Assembly: GCF_008704535.1 (NCBI RefSeq)
Contig: NZ_CP023701.1
Coordinates: forward strand, 6,614,001 to 6,678,000
Length of the DNA: 64,000 nt
Direction: 5' to 3'
Origin: Streptomyces subrutilus
Lineage (GTDB): Bacteria > Actinomycetota > Actinomycetes > Streptomycetales > Streptomycetaceae
The notes below the pieces were generated by a model. The model was not told the DNA's origin. It saw only the letters and a list, made by a program, of their open reading frames with translations, and did not search any database. A program made the translations under genes and the position numbers. Positions 8,126-16,078 of the stretch are shown in pieces (position 1 is the first letter of the stretch; every line of letters starts with the position of its first letter).

Positions 8126-9481
8126 TCAGGGCCGGGGCGGCCGGAGGCGGGCGGCGAAGACGATGATGTCGTCCTCGTGCTCCGCCGCGAACGTCTCCAC
8201 CAGCTCCGTGCACAGCGCTTCGGGCTCCGCAGGGCCCGCCCCGGCGGTGGCGGCGAGCAGTTCGAGACGGTCGTAGAGGCTGCTGTTCCGGGTCTCGACG
8301 AGCCCGTCGGTCACCATCAGCAGCCGGCTGCCCGGCGCGACCGGGTGGCCGACGGCGGGCGGGTGGGGCAGTCCGATGCCCAGCATCGGGCCGTGTTCGC
8401 GCAGGTAGCGGGGCGGACAGCCGGGGGACAGCAGCAGCGGCGGCAGGTGCCCGGCGTTCGCTACGTGCACGCGGGCGTTGCCCGGTTCGATCAGCACGAT
8501 GCACACGCTGGTCGTCCAGCCCGGCTGGTGCAGTCCCAGCAGGTGGTCGAGGTGTTCCAGCAGGACGTGCGGGGGGTGGCCCTGGGCCGCGTACGCGCGC
8601 AGGGCGTGGCGCAGCTGGCCCATGACCACGGCCGCCTGGATCGAGTGCCCGACGACGTCCCCGACGGCCAGGAGCAGGCCGTGGGGGGTGTCGACGGCCT
8701 CGTAGAAGTCGCCGCCGATCTCGGCCGTGGCGGCGGCGGGCAGGTAGCGCACGGCGAGTTCGACCCCGGGGCTCTCCGGCAGGGAGGCGGGCAGGAAGGT
8801 GCGCTGGAGGGTCAGCGCGAGCTCGTGCTCCTGGCTGAAGCGCTCCACGACGTCCTTGTGCTCCACCGTCAGCTCCGCGTACAGGGCCATGACGCCGGCA
8901 TTGGTCTCGGTGAGTTCCTCGTTGAGCCGCTCCAGTTCGTCGCGCTGGGCGTGCGCCTCCTCCAGCGCGGCGATCAGGTCCCGGGTCTGGGCCCGCAGGT
9001 CGTCGATCGCGCTCGCGGGGGCGTCCGCCTCCAGGACGGCCCGCACCTGTTCCACCTCGACGTCCCCGGCGGCGAGGGCGGGCACGAGGCAGGTGATGTC
9101 GATGCGGCCGCCGCGCGCGTCGGCCGCGGCCCCCGCGGACCGGACGCCGGCCGGCTCGTAGCGGGTCTGCGGCAGGAGCCGGGTGACGGCGGTCAACGAC
9201 TCGTCGCCGGGGCTCCGGTCGTCGAGCCACCGCAGGCAGGCCTTGAGCGCGGCCGGCTCCCGCAGGATGTCGAACGTGACCGTCAGCGGAGCGGGCCGCA
9301 GCAGGTCGCGGCCCAGCTCGCTCAGCGCCGTCGCGAGGCGGACCTGGTCGCGCCCGTCCAGACCGACGGCCCGGGCGATGGTCTTGGCACGGCGGCGCAG
9401 GGCGAAGACGTCCTGCTCCGTCCGGACCGTGGTGACCAGGACCGGGGCGTCACGGCGGGCGCGCGGGGCGGGGACGTTCAC
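8126..9481 (-). CDS. SpoIIE/PP2C-type protein phosphatase of the stressosome operon
   Basis: 451 residues. The N-terminus (about 10-75) resembles an HATPase of the RsbT/RsbW type, LATALSELGRDLLRPAPL being a degenerate N-box. A coiled coil follows (about 170-235, rich in EELTETNAG-type heptads), then a SpoIIE phosphatase domain with metal-binding IGGDFYE, VGDVVGHS, VTDGLVE and a final EDDIIVFA. Such enzymes dephosphorylate STAS-domain anti-sigma antagonists. The GTG start overlaps the stop of the upstream gene as GTGA, indicating translational coupling; it is the last gene of the operon. The coiled coil resembles the linkers that pass activation from RsbT-like partners in RsbU. Confidence 0.85.
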   Translation of the reverse strand: MNVPAPRARRDAPVLVTTVRTEQDVFALRRRAKTIARAVGLDGRDQVRLATALSELGRDLLRPAPLTVTFDILREPAALKACLRWLDDRSPGDESLTAVTRLLPQTRYEPAGVRSAGAAADARGGRIDITCLVPALAAGDVEVEQVRAVLEADAPASAIDDLRAQTRDLIAALEEAHAQRDELERLNEELTETNAGVMALYAELTVEHKDVVERFSQEHELALTLQRTFLPASLPESPGVELAVRYLPAAATAEIGGDFYEAVDTPHGLLLAVGDVVGHSIQAAVVMGQLRHALRAYAAQGHPPHVLLEHLDHLLGLHQPGWTTSVCIVLIEPGNARVHVANAGHLPPLLLSPGCPPRYLREHGPMLGIGLPHPPAVGHPVAPGSRLLMVTDGLVETRNSSLYDRLELLAATAGAGPAEPEALCTELVETFAAEHEDDIIVFAARLRPPRP

Positions 9482-10701
9482 CAGGCTCCCTTGGCGACCA
9501 CCACGCTGGCATCGTCCCGCCGGGTCCCCGCGTGCCGCAACAGGCCGGTGGCGATCACGGCCGGAGGGTGGTGCAGCAGGGCGGCCAGATCGCCGGGAGT
9601 CCAGCGCTCGCTCAGCCCGTCGGAGTGCATCACCAGTGCCCCGTGGGCGGGCACGTGGTGCTCGTACGTGCGCAGCTGGCGCATCTGGTGCCCGACGATC
9701 CCGGGGTGGGAGAGCAGGTTGGCACGGGACTCGGCGGTGACCACGGCCGCGGTGATGTTCCCGATGCCGCAGAACAGCACCCGGCCGTCCGGCTCCAGGC
9801 GGGCGACGGCGATCGCGGCGCCCCGCGTGCCGCGCAGCGACCGGTGCACCTCCTCGACCACCCGCTCCGGCGTGCGTGCGCTCCCCGAGCGGAAGGCCTG
9901 CACGGCCGCCTGCGCGGCCATCGCCGCCATCGGGCCGTGTCCGAGCCCGTCGCACGACATCACCAGCACGCCCTGCCCCGGGCCCGCGGTGGCCCCGCGC
10001 ACCAGCTCGGAGCGCCCCCGGCCGGCCGGCCGCGGCGAGCGCTCGGGCCCCGGCGCCACCGGCCGAGACCCCCCGTACCGGTTTCCGGCAGCGGTCAGCG
10101 CCGCCCAGTCGGGCGCGCCGCCGGCGCTGCCGACACGGCCCGGGCGCTCGTCCGCGGCCCCCTCCGGCTGCTCGCCGGTGTCGGCGCGCGCGGCCCAGGC
10201 GTCACCGCAGACCTCCTCGCCCCCTATCGGACGGGTGATGCCTCCCACCACCGCCTCCCCGGAGACGGAGGGGGGCGGCGGGTGCGGCCAGAACCGGGCG
10301 AGCTGTACGGTCCCGAGGCCGGCCACGGAGTGGACGTCGAACCGGTCCGCCAGTCGCTGTACCGCGCCCAGCCCGATGCCCAGGGTCCCGATGGTCGAGA
10401 CCCCGTCGCGCAGGGCCGCCGGTACGTCGGCCATGCCCGGACCGCCGTCGACGACGATCACCTCGACCCCGGCCACGTCCCGGTTGCGCAGCACGCGCAG
10501 CAGCATGGAGCCGTCGGCCGCGTGCTTGGTGACGTTGGTCGCCAGTTCGGCCACGGCCAGTACGAGTTGGGCGGTGCGGTGCTCTCCCAGGCCGATGCGC
10601 CGGCCCAGGGCGGCGGCCGCGCCGCGGGCGGCGTCGGGCTGGTCGCGGAACCAGGCGGAGTCCTCGCAGTCCAGCAGCGGCGGCCCGCTCACGGCTCTCA
10701 C
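9478..10701 (-). CDS. HATPase plus PP2C (RsbX-like) fusion protein
   Basis: 407 residues. The first 140 residues form an RsbT/RsbW-type ATP-binding domain: AVAELATNVTKHA (N-box), VVDGGPGM (G1) and TLGIGLGAVQRLAD (G2). The second half is a compact PP2C domain with Asp residues in EVCGDAW, CDGLGHG, HSDGLSE and RRDDASVVV, as in RsbX, which resets RsbS/RsbR phosphorylation. A variable Pro/Gly-rich linker joins them. GTG at 10701 was chosen because it forms a GTGA overlap with the rsbT stop, the same junction used throughout this operon. It probably works as the feedback phosphatase. Confidence 0.82.
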   Translation of the reverse strand: MRAVSGPPLLDCEDSAWFRDQPDAARGAAAALGRRIGLGEHRTAQLVLAVAELATNVTKHAADGSMLLRVLRNRDVAGVEVIVVDGGPGMADVPAALRDGVSTIGTLGIGLGAVQRLADRFDVHSVAGLGTVQLARFWPHPPPPSVSGEAVVGGITRPIGGEEVCGDAWAARADTGEQPEGAADERPGRVGSAGGAPDWAALTAAGNRYGGSRPVAPGPERSPRPAGRGRSELVRGATAGPGQGVLVMSCDGLGHGPMAAMAAQAAVQAFRSGSARTPERVVEEVHRSLRGTRGAAIAVARLEPDGRVLFCGIGNITAAVVTAESRANLLSHPGIVGHQMRQLRTYEHHVPAHGALVMHSDGLSERWTPGDLAALLHHPPAVIATGLLRHAGTRRDDASVVVAKGAW

Positions 10702-11111
10702 CGGGCCCACTTGGTGATGGTGACCGTGGTGCCCCGGCCGGGTGCGGTGTCCAGGACGAAGTCGTCGACCAGCCGCTTGGAACCGGACAGTCCGAGGCCC
10801 ATGCCGCTGCCCGAGGTCCAGCCGTCGGTCATGGCCAGGCCGACGTCGGCGATGCCGGGACCCTGGTCCACGAAGGACAGCCGCACGCCCCGGCGGCCCC
10901 GCTCCTCGACGAGGGCGGCGGTCATCGTGCCGCCACCCCCGTATATCAGGGTGTTGCGGGCCAGTTCACTGGCCGCGGTGATCAGTTTGGTCTGCTCCAC
11001 CAGGGAGAGGCGGCACTCCTGCGCCAGGGTGCGCACGAGCTGACGGGCCTGGACCACGCCGGCGTTGGCCGTGATCTCCAGTACGGCCGGGCCGGAGGCC
11101 GGGCCGTTCAC
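10698..11111 (-). CDS. rsbT: RsbT-like serine kinase of the stressosome
   Basis: 137 residues, almost wholly an HATPase domain: TAASELARNTLIYGGGG is the N-box typical of RsbT, DQGPGIAD the G1 box, and GMGLGLSGSKRLVDDF the G2 lid. RsbT phosphorylates STAS domains of RsbS and RsbR and, once freed, activates an RsbU-type phosphatase. The GTG start forms a GTGA overlap with the rsbS stop. Gene order R-S-T matches Bacillus and other stressosome operons. The ATP-binding residues look complete. Confidence 0.9.
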   Translation of the reverse strand: MNGPASGPAVLEITANAGVVQARQLVRTLAQECRLSLVEQTKLITAASELARNTLIYGGGGTMTAALVEERGRRGVRLSFVDQGPGIADVGLAMTDGWTSGSGMGLGLSGSKRLVDDFVLDTAPGRGTTVTITKWAR

Positions 11112-11548
11112 AGACCTGCCGCAGCATCCGGCCCGACGCCTTCGTCACCGGACGCGTCCGGGAAGGCGGACCTGGTGCCGCCCATCGCGGCCGCGTGGGC
11201 CTGCTCCAGCATCCGCAGCCCCTTGTCCAGGGTCAGCGCGGTGCGCACCCCGCCGAGCGACAGACCGAGCTCGACCAGGGTGATGGCGACCGCCGGACGC
11301 ATGCCGACGACCACGGTCTGGGCGTCGAGCAGCCGGGAGATGGACGCGATCGTCGACAGCATCCGGCCCACGAAGGAATCGACGATCTCCACGGCGGTGA
11401 TGTCGATGACCACCCCGTGCGCTCCGGAGTCCACGACCGCGGCGGCGAGGTCGTCCTGCAACTGCATCACCGCGTGGTCGTCCAGGTCCGTCTGGATCGA
11501 CACCAGCAGGACCTGTCCGATCCGCAGGACCGGAACCTGCTCGCTCAC
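11108..11548 (-). CDS. rsbS: RsbS-like STAS-domain stressosome scaffold
   Basis: 146 residues. A single STAS domain spans about 5-120, with VVIDITAVEIVDSFVGRM containing Ser58, aligned with the RsbS serine phosphorylated by RsbT. The family is about 120 residues; here a polar tail of about 25 residues (DASGDEGVGPD) is added. RsbS forms the stressosome core with RsbR and holds RsbT until stress. GTG start and GTGA overlap with the upstream rsbR stop. Confidence 0.9.
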   Translation of the reverse strand: MSEQVPVLRIGQVLLVSIQTDLDDHAVMQLQDDLAAAVVDSGAHGVVIDITAVEIVDSFVGRMLSTIASISRLLDAQTVVVGMRPAVAITLVELGLSLGGVRTALTLDKGLRMLEQAHAAAMGGTRSAFPDASGDEGVGPDAAAGL

Positions 11549-12399
11549 CGGCCACCCGCCTGCGGGGCCGTACGCGAGAAGGAGACGCCGGAGCGGCGCA
11601 GCGCGTGCCGCAGGGCGTCGGCCAGGGTGGCCTTGGTCACGATGTCGCCGAAGTCGATGCCCAGGGCCACGATCGTCTGTGCGATCTGCGGCCGGATCCC
11701 GGAGATGGTGCACTCCGCACCCATCAGACGGGCGGCGACCACGGTCTTCAGCAGGTGCTGGGCGACCTCGGTGTCCACGGCCGGCACACCGGTGATGTCG
11801 ATGATGGCCTGCTCGGAACCCGTGTCGATGAGCGCCTGGAGCATCTTCTCCATCACGACCATGGTGCGCGCCGAGTCCAGGGTGCCGACCAGCGGAACGC
11901 CGATCACCCCGTCCCACAGCTTCACCACGGGCGTGGACAGCTCCATCAGCTGCTCGGCCTGCGCCGAGATCAGCTCCTCGCGGGTCCGGGTGTACACCTC
12001 GATGGTGAACAGGCCGAGGGAGTCGAGGAGGGAGGCGAACTTCACGTACGCCTGCACGTCGCTGTTCTCGCCGGACAGGGCCGGCTCCAGGATCTCCTTG
12101 AGGGCGAAGACGCCGACGGCCGTCTCGGTCGGGCTGAACCCCTGCCGGGCGCGGGTCCGCGACAGCTCCATCAGCAGCGCCCGGACCTCGCCGAAGGCCT
12201 CTCCGCGCGCGTCCAGGCTGCCGCTGCCCAGGGCGGCGACCAGTGCGGTGTACAGCTCCTGCAGCTCGCTCTGTACCTCGGCCCGGCTGACGCGGCCGCC
12301 GAGCGAACCGGTGACCTTGTCCGCCCACACGGCGGCCAGGTCCTCGCCACCGACGGACAACAGGCCGGTCAGGCGATCCGAAACGTTCTCATCAGCCAC
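11545..12399 (-). CDS. rsbR: RsbR-like stressosome sensor protein
   Basis: 284 residues. The N-terminal half (about 1-150, all helical) corresponds to the non-heme globin-like sensory domain that forms stressosome turrets. A linker helix (EELISAQAEQLMELSTPVV) leads to a C-terminal STAS domain. Both threonines phosphorylated in RsbR are conserved: Thr210 in AVDTEVA and Thr242 in PQIAQTIVALGID. GTG at 12399 (MADENVSD) was chosen because GAGAGGG lies at good spacing; the ATG at 12408 would sit directly on that ribosome site. It is first in a five-gene operon. No sigma factor gene is nearby, so the output is encoded elsewhere. Confidence 0.9.
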   Translation of the reverse strand: MADENVSDRLTGLLSVGGEDLAAVWADKVTGSLGGRVSRAEVQSELQELYTALVAALGSGSLDARGEAFGEVRALLMELSRTRARQGFSPTETAVGVFALKEILEPALSGENSDVQAYVKFASLLDSLGLFTIEVYTRTREELISAQAEQLMELSTPVVKLWDGVIGVPLVGTLDSARTMVVMEKMLQALIDTGSEQAIIDITGVPAVDTEVAQHLLKTVVAARLMGAECTISGIRPQIAQTIVALGIDFGDIVTKATLADALRHALRRSGVSFSRTAPQAGGR

Positions 12400-12639
12400 G
12401 GCGCACATCCCTCTCAAGGGGGCCACGTGGCCCCCGGTGAACCTTAGGTCATCGGCCCCGCCGCCGGGACGGCGGGAGATCCGGCCCCCTCCCGTACCCG
12501 GTCCGGCCCCCGCCACCGTGTCGTTCGCACCGCCACGGGGTTGTGCTGCGGGGGAGCGCAGGACGAGTGTGGCGCGTTGGAGCGTCGAGGAGCGATGTCG
12601 TTGTATAAACCGCACGACCCGAGCGATGAGGAGGACCCG

Positions 12640-13380
12640 ATGAGCGCGGCCGGCGAGGGACGGCAGTGGCGGGACGAGACCGGTGTCGAGGCCACGAGGG
12701 CGACGCTGCTGCAGCTCCTGGCCCGGGCGGGGGTCCCCGGCGGGGACGCCCGGGAGCTGATCGGACTCGTCGAGGCGGGCGCGCTGGCCCTCGCGTACGA
12801 GGAGCTGGGCGAGCGCGCCCGAAGCGCTCCGGGCGACAAGGGCGAGGCGTACGAGTCGGGCTGGCTCGACGGCGCCGCGGGCCTGCTGGACGAGCTGGGC
12901 GCCGTCGCCGAGCGGACCCTGCTGGGGGTCGTGGGTGCGGACGAACAGGACGGGACGGCCGGGGAGCACCCGCCGGCCCGCCGCATGGAGGTGGAGCGGA
13001 CGCGGGTGGCCCTCACCCCGCTGTACCTGTCGTTCGCCTCCGACTCGGAGCTCGATCCGGAGGTGACGGAGGAGGTGCTCGGCGCGGTCCTGGCCACGAT
13101 GAGCCCGCGGCAGCGGGCCGGGTACGCGGTCCTGCTGACGCGGTTCGCCGCGGTCCACCGGGCCCGGCTGGAAGGGCTGTTCGCGGCCTTCGGCCCGGAC
13201 AGCGCCATCACCGTGCACGGCCGCTACTCGCTGCTGCACTCCGCCGCGGGCATCGCCGTGCTGGAACGGCTCGTCGCCGCGCCGGGGCGACTGCGCCAGG
13301 AGTGGGACGCCGCGGAACTGCCGCCCGCGTGGCTGGACGGGCTGACGACGGCCTGGAGCGCCGCGGGCCGACACGGCTGA
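12640..13380 (+). CDS. Unknown soluble protein divergent from the stressosome operon
   Basis: 246 residues, start chosen at ATG 12640 behind GAGGAGGA with about 5-nt spacing; ATG 12595 is an alternative with poorer spacing. The protein is acidic and helical, with no signal peptide, membrane helix or catalytic motif I recognise. Recognisable stretches are ARELIGLVEAGALALAYEEL near the N-terminus and RQRAGYAVLLTRFAAVHRA near residue 155. It shares a 240-bp divergent control region with rsbR and is followed by a strong hairpin, so it is a single-gene unit. Position alone suggests a link to stress signalling. Confidence 0.6.
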   Translation: MSAAGEGRQWRDETGVEATRATLLQLLARAGVPGGDARELIGLVEAGALALAYEELGERARSAPGDKGEAYESGWLDGAAGLLDELGAVAERTLLGVVGADEQDGTAGEHPPARRMEVERTRVALTPLYLSFASDSELDPEVTEEVLGAVLATMSPRQRAGYAVLLTRFAAVHRARLEGLFAAFGPDSAITVHGRYSLLHSAAGIAVLERLVAAPGRLRQEWDAAELPPAWLDGLTTAWSAAGRHG

Positions 13381-13426
13381 GCACCCTCCCGGCGGCCCCG
13401 CGGACGTCGGCCGAAGACGGCGAAGC

Positions 13427-13460
13427 GGCCCGCAGCCACTCCCCAAAGCGGCTGCGGGCC
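13427..13460 (+). terminator. Hairpin terminator after the 12640-13380 gene
   Basis: A perfect 11-bp stem, GGCCCGCAGCC (13427-13437) and GGCTGCGGGCC (13450-13460), encloses a 12-nt loop, 47 nt after the stop. No T-run follows, which is usual for Streptomyces terminators. Confidence 0.7.
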
Positions 13461-13663
13461 TCCCGCGTGGACGTGGCATCCGTGCGGGACGGCCACGTTC
13501 CGGTTGGGGTGTGTCGCCGGCTGGAACGTGGCACGCAGGGGTGCCGGAGGCGTCCTGAACGCCCTCGTCAACGCATGCGAGTCAACCAGCGCGGGGACCC
13601 CCCGCGCCTCGGCCGGACGGCTCGGACCGTCCTGGCCGAAGGAACGGCCGGCACCGGCCAACC

Positions 13664-13692
13664 TTCACCCGGACGGCCCGGTCGGCTAGGGT
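13664..13692 (+). promoter_or_regulatory. Promoter of the small membrane protein gene
   Basis: TTCACC (13664-13669) and TAGGGT (13687-13692) are 17 nt apart, and the ATG at 13699 follows 6 nt after the -10. This fits a leaderless transcript. Confidence 0.5.
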
Positions 13693-13698
13693 CGGTCC

Positions 13699-14037
13699 AT
13701 GGGCTTTGTCATCTTCATGACGCTCCCGGGTCTGGCGCTGATCCTCACCGCCATGGCCTTCCTCGACCTGGCACTGGTCCGCGCGGGCCGTGCGGGGCTG
13801 CTGCCCTGGCGGTGGAACGGACGGCAGGGACAGATCTCCTCCACCGGCTTCGAGCAGCTGCACGCCAGCTTCTCGCCGGGCAAGCAGAACGAACTGAAGG
13901 AGCGGCAGAGCGCCCTCGTCATGCGCGACGACGAGGAGGACGGCGCACCGCCCCACTCCCGCGTGGACCTGGACGCCGGCCGCGCGGTGATCCGGCTGCC
14001 CGCCGCCCGCCCCGCCACGGGCGGCAGCGGTACGTGA
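13699..14037 (+). CDS. Small DUF6191-like membrane protein
   Basis: 112 residues: one hydrophobic helix (about 4-26, FVIFMTLPGLALILTAMAFL), a basic connector, then a soluble tail with STGFEQLHASFSPGKQNELK and charged MRDDEEDGAP. This matches the short actinobacterial proteins grouped as DUF6191; no activity is known to me. The Streptomyces-type QLHASFSPGK motif is intact. The gene is expressed from its own promoter and is convergent with the Tm-1-like gene. Confidence 0.65.
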   Translation: MGFVIFMTLPGLALILTAMAFLDLALVRAGRAGLLPWRWNGRQGQISSTGFEQLHASFSPGKQNELKERQSALVMRDDEEDGAPPHSRVDLDAGRAVIRLPAARPATGGSGT

Positions 14038-14194
14038 ACCCCACCGCGCCCGCACGCCGCCCGGGCGACGCGGCCCGGACCCCGGCCCTCGCCGGGTAGC
14101 CGCCGGCGTCCGCGCCCCGGGCCGCCCGGCCGGCGACCGGGCACCCACCGGGACGCGCGATCCGCCGCGGCCGGTTGCCCGGTACGGGGCCGGT

Positions 14195-15466
14195 TCAGGC
14201 GGCGGCCGACAGGGCTCCGATCATGGCGTGCAGCCGGTCGGCCGCAGCCCGTCCGAACGCCGGGTCGTTGATGTGGGTGTCGTAGTCGTACAGCCGCGCC
14301 GCGCTGCCCCGCAGCCCGTCGCGCAGGGCGGTGAACAGCGCCCGGTCCGCGCGGGGGTCGTGGTACGGGCCGCCGGGCGCGCCCAGCGTGGACAGTCCGC
14401 GCAGCGGGACGCAGACGGCGGTGGGGCCGGTGGCGGCGCGGAGTTTGGCGGCCACCCTGCGGCCGAGCTCGGCGCACTCGGCCTCGGTCGTGCGGATCAC
14501 CGTGATGGACGGGTTGTGTGCGCGCACGCGGCGGTAGCGGGCCCGCTCCGGCAGGGTCTGCGGCGGACCGAACTTGACCATGTCCAGCGCCCCGAGGCTC
14601 ACCACCTGCGGCACCCCGGCGCGGCCCGCGGCGCTGAGCCGGTCGGGGCCGGCCGTGAGGATGCCCCCGCACAGGTCGTCGGCGATCTCGCTGAGCGTGA
14701 GGTCCAGGACCCCGGCGAAGGTGCCCTGCCCGGCCAGGCTCTCCAGGGTGCGGCCGCCGGCGCCGCTGGAGTGGAAGACGAGCACCTCGTAGCCGAGTTC
14801 GGTCAGCCGCTCCCGGGCCGCGTCCACGCCGGCCGTCGTCACCCCGGCCGTGCTCGCGGCGATCATCGGACGGGTGCCCGCGCCGAGCCGGTCCGCCCGG
14901 ACGCGCCCCGGGCGGCGGCGGTCCGGGGCGGCTAGGGCGAAGGCCCGGGCCATCCCGGCGACGGCCTCCACGGCATTGGCGAGGACGGGCGCGGAGACCG
15001 CGTTGATCCCCGCTATGTCCACGACGCTGTACATCATCGTGATGTCCGAGGAGCCCACGTACCGGGCGACGTCCCCGGACGCCATGGACGAGACCATCAG
15101 TTTGGGTACGCCCAACGGCAGGGCCCGCATCGCCCGGGTGGCGATGGAGGTGCCGCCGCTGCCGCCGATCGCCAGGACCCCGTGCAGTCGGCCCTCGGAG
15201 TGCAGCCTCAGCAGGGTCGCCTCGGCGCCCCGGGCCATCGCGGTCACGGCCGCGCCCCGGTCGGCGGCCGCGCGCAGTGCGGACAGTTCCGTCCCGGCGG
15301 CCCGGGCCACCGCGTCCCGCGGCACGTCGGCGGGCACGCGGGGGTCGCCCATGATGCCCGAGTCGACCATCAGGACCTCGACGCCGGCGCGCAGCAGCCT
15401 CTCGCGCAGCCAGCCGTACTCTTCACCCTTGGTGTCCAGGGTTCCCACCAGCACGACGTTCGTCAT
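14195..15466 (-). CDS. Tm-1-like ATP-binding domain protein (UPF0261)
   Basis: 423 residues from ATG 15466. The N-terminus NVVLVGTLDTKGEEY is the hallmark of the UPF0261/Tm-1 family, and AIGGSGGTSIATRAM is its nucleotide-binding glycine-rich loop. A second lobe begins near residue 210 with PMIAASTAGVTTAGVDAAR, giving the two-domain layout. The plant relative Tm-1 binds viral replication proteins; bacterial members often sit beside TIM-barrel partners in catabolic operons, but no partner is adjacent here. Role unknown. ATG at 15481 is an alternative start. Confidence 0.8.
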   Translation of the reverse strand: MTNVVLVGTLDTKGEEYGWLRERLLRAGVEVLMVDSGIMGDPRVPADVPRDAVARAAGTELSALRAAADRGAAVTAMARGAEATLLRLHSEGRLHGVLAIGGSGGTSIATRAMRALPLGVPKLMVSSMASGDVARYVGSSDITMMYSVVDIAGINAVSAPVLANAVEAVAGMARAFALAAPDRRRPGRVRADRLGAGTRPMIAASTAGVTTAGVDAARERLTELGYEVLVFHSSGAGGRTLESLAGQGTFAGVLDLTLSEIADDLCGGILTAGPDRLSAAGRAGVPQVVSLGALDMVKFGPPQTLPERARYRRVRAHNPSITVIRTTEAECAELGRRVAAKLRAATGPTAVCVPLRGLSTLGAPGGPYHDPRADRALFTALRDGLRGSAARLYDYDTHINDPAFGRAAADRLHAMIGALSAAA

Positions 15467-15514
15467 AGGTGCAATGTCCATGCGGATGGGGTTTGTTGGC
15501 AAGTAAAGGTCGGG

Positions 15515-15994
15515 TCAACCCTTGACGTGCACCAACAGCCTTTCCAGAAACGGGATCTGAGAGCGGATCAGTTTCTTTTCGGCCATTGCGGGAGCGAACC
15601 AGGCGACCCGGTCCAGCTCCGGGAACTCCTCCACCCGGCCCGAGTGCGGCGGCCATTCCATCGAGAAGGTCCCGGGCACCATGAGGGCGGGATCGAGGTC
15701 CGCTTCGACCGCCCAGATGGTCACCAGTTTCCCGCTGGTCAGCCGCACCTCGCCGAGCGGTTCGTACGGACCCTCCGGCGGCGGCAGCCCGATCTCCTCG
15801 GTGAACTCCCGGCGGGCGGCGTCCCGGGGGGTCTCCTCCGGTCCGTACTCGCCCTTGGGAATGCCCCAGCCGCCCTCGTCCCGCCCGGCCCAGAGCGGGC
15901 CGCCCATGTGCCCGAGCAGGACCTCGACGCCGGGGCCGTCCCGGTCGTCGGTGCGGCGGAAGAGGAGGAGCCCGGCACTGCGCTTGTGCGTCAT
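15515..15994 (-). CDS. Nudix hydrolase (bis(5'-nucleosyl)-tetraphosphatase-like)
   Basis: 159 residues. A complete Nudix box lies at about 48-70, GEYGPEETPRDAARREFTEE continuing into IGL, with the REFTEEIG core intact. The opening MTHKRSAGLLLFRR and GGWGIPKGEY resemble the diadenosine-tetraphosphate hydrolase branch, which has GxxxxPKG before the box. The enzyme probably clears dinucleoside polyphosphates or oxidised nucleotides. It stands 48 nt from the Tm-1-like gene start on the same strand and may be co-transcribed with it. Confidence 0.85.
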   Translation of the reverse strand: MTHKRSAGLLLFRRTDDRDGPGVEVLLGHMGGPLWAGRDEGGWGIPKGEYGPEETPRDAARREFTEEIGLPPPEGPYEPLGEVRLTSGKLVTIWAVEADLDPALMVPGTFSMEWPPHSGRVEEFPELDRVAWFAPAMAEKKLIRSQIPFLERLLVHVKG

Positions 15995-16078
15995 GAGGGA
16001 TGTATGCCCCGGTCCGGGCGTTTCCAGCGCGGGGCCGACCGACGGACGGCGGGCGGGCGCGGGCCGGGGCGTCGGGGT

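Noticed and set aside
12541..12639. Longer start for the unknown protein next to rsbR
   Set aside because: The best ribosome site spacing belongs to ATG 12640; the upstream part has no protein-like pattern.
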